From: Candidatus Moraniibacteriota bacterium
GTDB taxonomy: Bacteria > Patescibacteriota > Minisyncoccia > Moranbacterales > UBA9337
DNA length: 26,228 nt
Assembly (NCBI GenBank): GCA_023229615.1
Contig: JALNYX010000009.1
Coordinates: 1-26,228 of the forward strand
Direction of reading: 5' to 3'
Position numbers and translations under genes: made by a program. The notes beneath the pieces were generated by a model. It made no database searches. It was not told where the DNA came from and was given only the letters and a program-made list of their open reading frames with translations. Shown in pieces: positions 1 to 5,021 of the stretch. Position 1 is the stretch's first letter, and the number at the start of each line of letters is the position of its first letter.

Positions 1-1
1 G

Positions 2-184
2 ACTAATAGTTATCATAAGCGGTTGGCATATTTGGAAGGCAAAAAAATAATTACCTTGGTTGAATATGCAAAAAACAATAAGCTTTCACATTCTAATATG
101 ATAAATAAAGCTACTAGGCAAACTATTGAGGCTTTTTTGGAAAAGAATGTTTGGAAAATTGGGATCAATAATGATACAAAATAA
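2..184 (+). CDS. C-terminal end of a helix-turn-helix (excisionase-like) protein, partial
   Basis: The reading frame is open from the window edge and stops at a TAA at 182-184, leaving 60 codons. The visible part contains ITLVEYAKNNKLSHSNMINK followed by a basic stretch and the ending VWKIGINNDTK. That layout (a helix beginning TL-x-EYA, a turn, a recognition helix, then a short wing ending W-K-I-G) resembles the small MerR/excisionase-type DNA-binding domains often appended to Fic proteins and phage repressors. The upstream domains lie outside the window, so the full identity cannot be told. It is followed within 7 bases by the HsdR-like fragment. The call of a DNA-binding tail is an inference from pattern; the open frame and stop are seen directly. 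Confidence 0.5.
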   Translation, partial: TNSYHKRLAYLEGKKIITLVEYAKNNKLSHSNMINKATRQTIEAFLEKNVWKIGINNDTK

Positions 185-190
185 TATTTT

Positions 191-280
191 ATAAACGAAT
201 CAGAAGCAAGAGCTGAATATATTGATCCCAAGCTGAAAGCCAGTGGTTGGGGAGAAGTCGAAGCTAAAAATATGGCTTAA
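191..280 (+). pseudogene. Fragment resembling the N-terminus of a type I restriction R subunit (HsdR), copy 1
   Basis: The frame reads INESEARAEYIDPKLKASG and then WGEVEAKNMA before a TAA. HsdR proteins commonly begin with a segment of the type MNE-x-x-x-RAE-x-IDPxL-x-x-x-GW, so this looks like the first 29 codons or so of such a gene, with ATA where the start codon would be and a stop soon after. The nuclease and helicase domains are absent. Bases 211-273 recur almost unchanged at 3931-3993. It is best read as a gene remnant left by recombination. The family assignment rests on a short motif and is moderate. Confidence 0.5.
211..273 (+). repeat. 63-bp direct repeat DR, left copy
   Basis: Identical to 3931-3993 except at three positions, all inside the GGTTGGGGAG segment. 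It lies inside the HsdR-like fragment. The two copies have the same orientation and bracket about 3.7 kb of cargo genes. Confidence 0.9.
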
Positions 281-283
281 TTC

Positions 284-375
284 TGTTTCATCAAGGCCAT
301 CGCGCGCTTCAATTTAATCTCAATCACATCTCAATTTTCCAATATATTCTCTCGGAGCGTGTACTCAAGCCTGTG
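284..375. repeat. 92-bp dispersed repeat R, copy 1
   Basis: Aligns without gaps to 2021-2112 with 73 of 92 positions identical, and to 1194-1267 with a short internal deletion in the latter. Read on the minus strand, the copies encode related peptides: here HRLEYTLRENILEN, a TGA, then DVIEIKLKRAMALMK. This suggests the decayed C-terminus of a protein gene, although a non-coding mobile repeat is not excluded. A hairpin terminator follows immediately on the plus strand. Confidence 0.8.
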
Positions 376-383
376 TATGTATT

Positions 384-410
384 CAAAAACGTTCGAAGAA
401 AGCGTTTTTG
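384..410. terminator. Hairpin terminator after repeat R copy 1
   Basis: CAAAAACG (384-391) pairs perfectly with CGTTTTTG (403-410) around an 11-base loop. The A- and T-rich arms allow it to work in either direction. It separates the HsdR-like debris from the promoter at 420-448. Confidence 0.5.
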
Positions 411-419
411 TTACAAACA

Positions 420-448
420 TTGACAAATAGCATGTAAAATGATATTAT
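420..448 (+). promoter_or_regulatory. Sigma-70-type promoter for the gene at 544
   Basis: TTGACA at 420-425 is a perfect -35 box. TATTAT at 443-448 is a good -10 box, and the spacer is exactly 17 bp. The predicted leader is about 90 nt and ends in a strong ribosome binding site at 530-538. Confidence 0.7.
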
Positions 449-543
449 TTTTTATCGCTCTTTGATATATTAAGGATTGCTTACAGATATAGGGAAAAGA
501 TTAGCTTTGATATTAAAACCACTTGCAAGGGAGGTGATTCTAG

Positions 544-1128
544 ATGAGAAAAATAGCTGCTTATGTTGTTACTGTTCTTATGCTTATCGTAGGCTTCAGG
601 TACAGCTGGTTGACCTGGCAAGGTGAGATCCAACCGGTACTAGCGACATGGACTTTATTTCTGGTTGCTGTCGGACTTAGCTTTATGACCTATTGGTCAA
701 CAACGAAACATAGCGTGGCAGGTAATATTATCAATGTGGTTGATCTGTTCAATGTCTGCTTGATAATGTTCAGCATCCTGGTGCTTGGGAAAAATATCCG
801 CTTGGGATTCAATCTCTTTGAAATCGGATGCTTGGTTGCTTCCGGTATTATCCTGATATTTTGGAGATTGAGCCGTAAGCACGTAGCTTCCAATGTGACC
901 CTCCAAGCCATAATGACAGTCGCATATTTCCCTATGTTCTATCAGCTGTGGCATGCATCCAAGAATACCGAGCAACTCAGTGTCTGGATCTTAGTATGGG
1001 TTGCGTCAGCAATTGCACTTATCCCTGCCACTATTGATCGCGACAAGTTGGGATTCATTTATGCAATGCGTTCGCTAAGCATGGTTTCAGTTGTTTTGAT
1101 TCTCATGCTTCGTATAAATCTGAGATGA
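544..1128 (+). CDS. Hypothetical polytopic membrane protein, probably acquired
   Basis: This 194-residue protein has about six hydrophobic segments, starting with an N-terminal helix (roughly residues 4-24). It shows no catalytic motif I recognise; short loops contain basic residues (RLSRKH near 108, DRDKLG near 166). The ATG is preceded by GGGAGGTGAT, an almost full complement to the 16S anti-Shine-Dalgarno end, at ideal spacing, which fixes the start. Few genes in the window have such a site. Sampled 60-base stretches are 47-48% GC against roughly 27-38% in neighbours, and codons such as CTG, GAC and ATC are more frequent. It has its own promoter and hairpin terminator, so it forms a self-contained cassette. 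Composition and signals point to transfer from another lineage; the function is unknown. Confidence 0.85.
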   Translation: MRKIAAYVVTVLMLIVGFRYSWLTWQGEIQPVLATWTLFLVAVGLSFMTYWSTTKHSVAGNIINVVDLFNVCLIMFSILVLGKNIRLGFNLFEIGCLVASGIILIFWRLSRKHVASNVTLQAIMTVAYFPMFYQLWHASKNTEQLSVWILVWVASAIALIPATIDRDKLGFIYAMRSLSMVSVVLILMLRINLR

Positions 1129-1156
1129 AGGAGATGATAATACTCATCGCATTACA

Positions 1157-1194
1157 GATCAGTGATTTCTAACAAGTTATCACTGGTCTTTTTT
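1157..1194 (+). terminator. Rho-independent terminator of the 544-1128 gene
   Basis: GATCAGTGAT (1157-1166) pairs with ATCACTGGTC (1179-1188), with one G-U pair, across a 12-base loop. Six T follow at 1189-1194. It lies 28 bases after the stop codon. Confidence 0.85.
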
Positions 1195-1267
1195 ATTTCA
1201 TCAAACCATCACTCGCTCTAATCTAATCTCAATCACATCTCAATTTTCTGGGATACTCAATTCTGTG
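1194..1267. repeat. Dispersed repeat R, copy 2 (with internal deletion)
   Basis: It starts directly after the terminator T-run. The 28 bases AATCTAATCTCAATCACATC plus CAATTTT match copy 1 at all but one position. About 18 bp are missing in the middle relative to copies 1 and 3, yet the shared CTGTG end is kept. The minus-strand reading has the same TGA in place of the Trp codon as copy 1. Confidence 0.7.
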
Positions 1268-1297
1268 CTGATGTGATAAAATTCGAAATAGTTAGGT

Positions 1298-1370
1298 AGT
1301 GTCCCCGATAACATCTGCATTGTGTAGACTGAAGGATGCCAGGGAATTGGCTCTGGTTTTCCCGGACACT
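1298..1370. mobile_element. MITE-like or insertion-sequence-end remnant, 73 bp
   Basis: AGTGTCCCCGATAAC at 1298-1312 and the reverse complement of 1356-1370 (AGTGTCCGGGAAAAC) match at 12 of 15 positions, giving terminal inverted repeats of a 73-bp unit with no coding content. Ends beginning with AGTGTCC are known in several DDE insertion-sequence families, which is the basis of the call. No clear target-site duplication is visible. It is more GC-rich than its surroundings. A plain hairpin without transposition history is the alternative. Confidence 0.4.
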
Positions 1371-1435
1371 TAAAACGCACGGCCCCCTTATTATTTTTAT
1401 ACTTATAGAATTGCACAAAATTTTTAATATGATTT

Positions 1436-1969
1436 ATGATTAAAGTCCAGAAACCAACAAAAGAAGATATCAAGGGTATCCAGCAAGTTTTTTATAAAAC
1501 TTGGCTTGCAACATATCCAAATGAAGAAGTAGGTGTTACAAGAGAAGATATTAAGGAAAGGTTCAAATATAGTTTATCAGAAAACGCTTTGTCAAAAAGA
1601 GCAAATGAAATATTGGATAAATCTCTTGATCAATTATTTATTGTCGCGAAAGATGAAGCTTTTGTTGTTGGTGTCTGCAAGGTTAAAAAAAATAAAAACT
1701 ACAATGAATTAGAGGCTATATATGTCCTGCCTGATTATCAAGGAAAAGGGATAGGGAAGATACTTTGGAATAGCGCTAAAGGTTTTTTTGGAAATAAACA
1801 AAATATTATTGTCAGCGTGGCAACTTATAACCAGCAAGCAATTAATTTTTATCAGAAAATTGGCTTTGTTGATACCGGTAAACGATTTGCTAAGGAAAAA
1901 TACAGAATGCCTCTAAGTAAGACGCTTGTTCCTGAAATGGAAATGATGATAGATGCTAAAAATTTGTAA
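1436..1969 (+). CDS. GNAT family N-acetyltransferase
   Basis: At 177 residues this is the usual size for a single GNAT domain. It would transfer an acetyl group from acetyl-CoA to an amine; the acceptor cannot be told from the sequence. The acetyl-CoA motif A is clear: LEAIYVLPDYQGKGIG at about 92-107, with the Q/R-x-x-G-x-G pyrophosphate-binding signature at Q102-G107. Motif B follows as NQQAINFYQKIGF (132-144), the standard C-terminal strand-helix pattern. An N-terminal IKVQKPTKEDIKGI stretch forms the first strand and helix. The start is the only in-frame ATG near the domain edge; no ribosome binding site precedes it. It lies between repeats R2 and R3 in the accessory island, so it may be a cargo gene such as a resistance or toxin-type acetyltransferase, but that is a guess. 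Confidence 0.9.
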   Translation: MIKVQKPTKEDIKGIQQVFYKTWLATYPNEEVGVTREDIKERFKYSLSENALSKRANEILDKSLDQLFIVAKDEAFVVGVCKVKKNKNYNELEAIYVLPDYQGKGIGKILWNSAKGFFGNKQNIIVSVATYNQQAINFYQKIGFVDTGKRFAKEKYRMPLSKTLVPEMEMMIDAKNL

Positions 1970-2020
1970 AAAATATATAATTGCTATTCTATAGAAACAA
2001 AATATTCAGGAATTGCTTTT

Positions 2021-2112
2021 TATTTCATCAAATCCATCGCCTTCTCCAATCTTGCCTCAATTACATCCCAATTTTCCAACATATTCTCTCAGAGCGCATA
2101 CCCAAACCTGTG
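2021..2112. repeat. 92-bp dispersed repeat R, copy 3
   Basis: Gap-free partner of copy 1 (73 of 92 identical). The minus-strand frame reads MHRFGYAL, a TGA, then ENMLENWDVIEARLEKAMDL, M, K and a TAA stop. Here the Trp codon is intact but another codon is a stop, so each copy is broken differently. It begins 51 bases after the GNAT stop codon. Confidence 0.8.
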
Positions 2113-2118
2113 CATAAT

Positions 2119-2150
2119 AAAGCAGTTTTCTTTACGGAAGCTGTTTTTTT
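2119..2150. terminator. Hairpin terminator after repeat R copy 3
   Basis: CAGTTTTC (2123-2130) pairs with GGAAGCTG (2136-2143) around TTTAC, using two G-U pairs, and extends into AAG/TTT. Seven T follow at 2144-2150. Confidence 0.6.
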
Positions 2151-2265
2151 GTCAGAAAATCTTTTTTGGCGTAACCCCCTTTTTCCTTTCTTTCATAGCG
2201 TTAATTGAGTCAGCACTCCAGTTTACCAAAAAAAGAGGCTTCGGGGTTTGAATTCGGGGGTTCAA

Positions 2266-2293
2266 TTGACAGCTTTTCTTAATATGGTATACT
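2266..2293 (+). promoter_or_regulatory. Sigma-70-type promoter for the Fic gene
   Basis: TTGACA (2266-2271), a 16-bp spacer and TATACT (2288-2293) make a strong promoter. The likely start near 2300 gives a leader of only about 26 nt with no ribosome binding site before the ATG at 2326. Confidence 0.75.
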
Positions 2294-2322
2294 GTCAATA
2301 AATAGCTAAACCATATTAAGAA
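2276..2322. promoter_or_regulatory. Operator-like 13-bp inverted repeat at the Fic promoter
   Basis: TTCTTAATATGGT (2276-2288) and ACCATATTAAGAA (2310-2322) are perfect inverted repeats. Their centres are about 32-34 bp apart, near three helical turns. The left arm runs through the spacer into the -10 box and the right arm covers the start region up to 3 bases before the ATG. A protein dimer bound here would block transcription. The Fic protein carries its own DNA-binding-like tail and is the obvious candidate for autoregulation. Confidence 0.7.
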
Positions 2323-2325
2323 TAT

Positions 2326-3270
2326 ATGCAATATTTAGACAAAAAAATTCAAAAACGAATTGATGACAAATTAGATTTGCTCAATTCTTTTCGTCCGCTT
2401 CCGGTTTCAGCGGTAGAAAAACTCAAAGAGCAGTTTGAAATTGAAATGACATATAACTCTAATGCTATTGAGGGAAACAGCCTGACGCTCAAGGAAACAT
2501 ATTTGGTTATCAATGAAGGAATAACAATCAAAGGAAAACCGCTAAAAGACCATCTTGAGGCTAAAAGCCATAAAGAAGCTCTGGATTATTTATATACATT
2601 GGTAGAAACTGGCAGAAACAATACAATTTCAGAAAGATTCATTCGCTCGTTAAATCAAATTGTAATGCAGGATATTGATAGAGAATGGGCGGGAAAATAT
2701 AGAAATAGTGCAGTAATAATAGGCGGTGCGGATCATAAACCACCAGAGGCATTGGAAATCCCGAAGCTTATGCAGAATCTTATCAATTGGGTGGGGGATA
2801 ATAAGAAAAAATTACATCCAGTTGAACTGTCTGGAATTTTGCATCATAAGCTTGTGCACATTCATCCATTCTTTGATGGTAATGGCAGAACTTCACGCTT
2901 GGCTATGAATATTATTCTGATGCAGGCAGGTTTTCCCTTGGTGATTGTTTTGAAAAATGATCGCAAAAAATATTATCAAACATTGTCAGTCGCTGATAAA
3001 GGTGAGTATGCTGATTTTGTTAATTTTATTGCTCGGGCAGTGGAAAGAACGCTGGATATATATTTGAAAATTTTAATGCCAAGTAAAAAGAGCAATGAAA
3101 AATATATTTCTCTTGCTGATTTGGCTAGGGATTCAAAATTCACGGAAAAATATCTTAATCTTTTGGCTCGCAGTGGAAAATTGGAAGCGCATAAAGAAGG
3201 GCGCAACTGGCTTTCTTCTAAAGATGCGTTGAAGAGATATATGGATAGTCGCGAAAGAGTAAGGAAATAA
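2326..3270 (+). CDS. Fic domain protein (class II AMPylase) with C-terminal DNA-binding-like domain
   Basis: Fic enzymes transfer AMP or a related group from a nucleotide to hydroxyl side chains of target proteins. The 314-residue protein has an N-terminal helix bearing the inhibitory motif S45-N-A-I-E49-G50-N51, which marks it as class II (self-inhibited), then the Fic core with a complete active site H180-PFFDGNG-R188 followed by TSR191. Residues about 260-305 (ISLADLARDSKFTEKYLNLL, then ARSGKLEAHKEGRNWLSSKD) form a winged-helix or excisionase-like unit, as in many Fic proteins of this architecture. The start is set by the promoter, which ends 32 bases upstream. All catalytic residues are intact, so activity is expected. 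It lies 25 bases ahead of the helical-repeat gene and probably shares its transcript. The palindrome in its promoter suggests autoregulation. Confidence 0.92.
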   Translation: MQYLDKKIQKRIDDKLDLLNSFRPLPVSAVEKLKEQFEIEMTYNSNAIEGNSLTLKETYLVINEGITIKGKPLKDHLEAKSHKEALDYLYTLVETGRNNTISERFIRSLNQIVMQDIDREWAGKYRNSAVIIGGADHKPPEALEIPKLMQNLINWVGDNKKKLHPVELSGILHHKLVHIHPFFDGNGRTSRLAMNIILMQAGFPLVIVLKNDRKKYYQTLSVADKGEYADFVNFIARAVERTLDIYLKILMPSKKSNEKYISLADLARDSKFTEKYLNLLARSGKLEAHKEGRNWLSSKDALKRYMDSRERVRK

Positions 3271-3295
3271 AACTTTGAATCACAAATTGATCAAT

Positions 3296-3901
3296 ATGAA
3301 ATCATTCGTTGAATTATTTGAAACTATTTTGTCAGGAGATAAGGAATCTAGTCGGTTGGCGGCTAGGGAAGTGAGAAAATTGGTGTATGGGCCATATACT
3401 GGAAAGTATGATGAGATAAAATCAATTGTAGATGGCGCCTCCGAGGAATATAGAAAAATTACGGATGATTTTCGGCAGGAAAATTTTGTTATGGCAGTGT
3501 CGGTAATGTATTTTCTGCACGACAGAGAAAAAGAGCCAGACTTTCTTTTTTCATGGTTATTTCACTTGCTTAAACATCCAAATGGTTATATACGTCATGC
3601 GGCTGTACGCATGCTTGAAACAGAGCTTGGGTCGCTTACAGTACATCTGAGATGTCCTGATTCTAATTATTCTCACAAGTTTTCTCGTGCCGAAGCGGAT
3701 CAGATATTGGCCAATATGTTTATTGCATTAGTAAGCATGGAAAATAATTTTTGGGAGCCGAGATATAAAAAATACAAATATATTTCATCTTTACCAAGTG
3801 GCCCATACAAATCAATTCAAATGGTGCTTTCCGAGCTGGAGGATGATTGCGGTGAGCAATTTATGAATAAATTATATCAGAAGCTTAAAATAGAAAAATA
3901 A
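3296..3901 (+). CDS. Hypothetical alpha-helical protein with HEAT-like segment
   Basis: A 201-residue soluble, mostly helical protein starting at MKSFVELFETIL. The middle contains LFSWLFHLLKHPNGYIRHAA followed by VRMLETEL, a helix-turn-helix with the N-G-Y-I-R-H-A-A pattern typical of a HEAT or armadillo repeat second helix. No catalytic motif is visible. An in-frame TTG at 3275 would add seven residues, but the ATG at 3296 begins the natural first helix and is preferred; neither has a clear ribosome binding site. It follows the Fic gene closely and could be a partner, target or binding protein for it, but only adjacency supports this. I do not recognise the family beyond the repeat-like segment. 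Confidence 0.75.
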   Translation: MKSFVELFETILSGDKESSRLAAREVRKLVYGPYTGKYDEIKSIVDGASEEYRKITDDFRQENFVMAVSVMYFLHDREKEPDFLFSWLFHLLKHPNGYIRHAAVRMLETELGSLTVHLRCPDSNYSHKFSRAEADQILANMFIALVSMENNFWEPRYKKYKYISSLPSGPYKSIQMVLSELEDDCGEQFMNKLYQKLKIEK

Positions 3902-3930
3902 TTACCATGGTTGTTTTTATTAAAGTTATT

Positions 3931-3993
3931 AGCTGAATATATTGATCCCAAGCTGAAAGCCAGTGGCTAGGGATAAGTCGAAGCTAAAAATAT
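3931..3993 (+). repeat. 63-bp direct repeat DR, right copy
   Basis: Matches 211-273 at 60 of 63 positions in the same orientation. Two of the three differences create in-frame stop codons (TAG and TAA) in the HsdR-like reading. Confidence 0.9.
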
Positions 3994-4039
3994 TACGGGG
4001 CAGAATATTTTTGTAGATGGTGGATATAATTTGAAATAA
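3932..4039 (+). pseudogene. Chimeric remnant: HsdR-like N-terminus joined to a short-chain dehydrogenase C-terminus
   Basis: The frame reads AEYIDPKLKASG, stop, G, stop, VEAKN and then, without a frame change, ITGQNIFVDGGYNLK and a TAA. The first part is the second copy of the HsdR-like fragment. The ending has the ITGQ-x-I-x-VDGG signature found at the C-terminus of classical short-chain dehydrogenases such as FabG-type reductases. No upstream Rossmann fold is present. Two stops prove it is not a working gene. It looks like a deletion junction between two unrelated genes. Confidence 0.6.
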
Positions 4040-4082
4040 CCCAAATTGTTTTAAGTACATACATTGTAAGATAATATTATAT

Positions 4083-4931
4083 ATGAAATTTTTCAAAAAT
4101 AAAAGTAAAAAGATGATATTATTTATTGCAATTATTTTAGTAGTAACTTTTGTTTGGTATTTTCTGGACAAACCTCCTTTGCAGGGCGATTGGCAGGAGC
4201 AATTAGCGGTGGCGTCAACTGCAGAATTTAATGGTGATTTCGTGACTGTTAAAAATGTGCGAAATTTTCGATATTATCCAACTGAAGCTGATATGCATCC
4301 GGATTATTATGACAAGGCTTATGACCTTACTCAAATAAAAAAAGTTTGGTATGTGGCTGAACCGTTTAATGAAAACAAAATCGCCGCACACACATTTGTT
4401 TCTTTTGAATTCAATAACGGCGACTTTTTATCCATCAGCATTGAAGCTCGCAAGACTAAAGATCAAACGTATAGCATTTGGAAAGGTATGTTGCATTCCT
4501 ATCCGCTTATATATATTGTGGCCGATGAAAGAGATGTTCTTCTGATGCGGGCCAATTTGCGCAAAGATCAGGTTTATGTGTATCCTGTGAAATTGGAGAA
4601 ACAGGAGAATGCCAGATTGCTTTTGGTCGATATGCTGGGCAAAATGAACGAATTGACTTCGACTCATCCAGTTTGGTACAACACGCTTTTTGCCAACTGC
4701 ACTTCCAGTATCGCCAATCATATAAACAAACTCGCTCCCGGACGCATCTCTATTTTTTCTTGGCAACTCTGGCTCACTTCTTCAGCGGATGAATTGGCCT
4801 TGGAACGTGGTCTTTTGGATACTGATTTGCCCATTGAGCAAGCTCGGGAAAAATATAATATAAATGCAATTTCCGAGAAAGTCGGCGACATGGAAAATTA
4901 TTCATCCGAGATCAGAAGGGGATTGAGGTAA
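4083..4931 (+). CDS. Membrane-anchored DUF4105 (Lnb N-terminal-like) protein
   Basis: The 282-residue product has a lysine-rich start (KNKSKK) and one hydrophobic segment at about 11-27, so the rest should lie outside the cytoplasmic membrane. The body matches the DUF4105 pattern: FRYYPTEAD near 63-70, AAHTFVSFEF (101-110), a YSIWKGM and DERD block (130-151), and WYNTLFANCTSSIANHI at about 198-214. The conserved Cys (C206) in the NCTS motif and the His at 103 are the residues that suggest a papain-like thiol hydrolase fold; the activity of the family is not firmly known. In other bacteria the domain occurs in lipoproteins and at the N-terminus of lacto-N-biosidase-related proteins. The ATG follows an AT-rich leader with no clear ribosome binding site. 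It sits just after the debris at 3932-4039. Confidence 0.85.
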   Translation: MKFFKNKSKKMILFIAIILVVTFVWYFLDKPPLQGDWQEQLAVASTAEFNGDFVTVKNVRNFRYYPTEADMHPDYYDKAYDLTQIKKVWYVAEPFNENKIAAHTFVSFEFNNGDFLSISIEARKTKDQTYSIWKGMLHSYPLIYIVADERDVLLMRANLRKDQVYVYPVKLEKQENARLLLVDMLGKMNELTSTHPVWYNTLFANCTSSIANHINKLAPGRISIFSWQLWLTSSADELALERGLLDTDLPIEQAREKYNINAISEKVGDMENYSSEIRRGLR

Positions 4932-4971
4932 AGATATGGATTAACTAATCAGATTTGATTTATGAAAATAG

Positions 4972-4980
4972 TGGTATAAT
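4972..4980 (+). promoter_or_regulatory. Extended -10 promoter for the P-type ATPase gene
   Basis: TGGTATAAT is a perfect extended -10 element. The best -35 candidate (TTGATT at 4955-4960) is at a short 14-bp spacing, so the extended -10 probably carries the promoter. The start codon lies 41 bases downstream. Confidence 0.6.
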
Positions 4981-5021
4981 TAAGATAGGTTTGTTTTAAG
5001 AATAATAAATTATCTATTTTT

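Noticed and set aside
13..231. Minus-strand open frame across the window start
   Set aside because: It is antisense to the helix-turn-helix tail and the HsdR-like fragment and shows no family pattern.
284..1267. Alternative genetic code (TGA as Trp), suggested by TGA at a Trp position in repeats R1 and R2
   Set aside because: Real genes in the window end in TGA at sensible places (for example 1126-1128), and the third repeat uses TGG. The TGA codons are better explained as decay.
284..2112. Integron attC sites between cassettes
   Set aside because: The repeats sit at gene boundaries, but I could not find paired core sites of the GTTRRRY type, no integrase is present, and the copies look like decayed coding sequence.
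1981..2208. Plus-strand open frame of 75 codons after the GNAT gene
   Set aside because: It starts with TTG and runs through repeat R3 and a hairpin terminator, so it is a chance frame.
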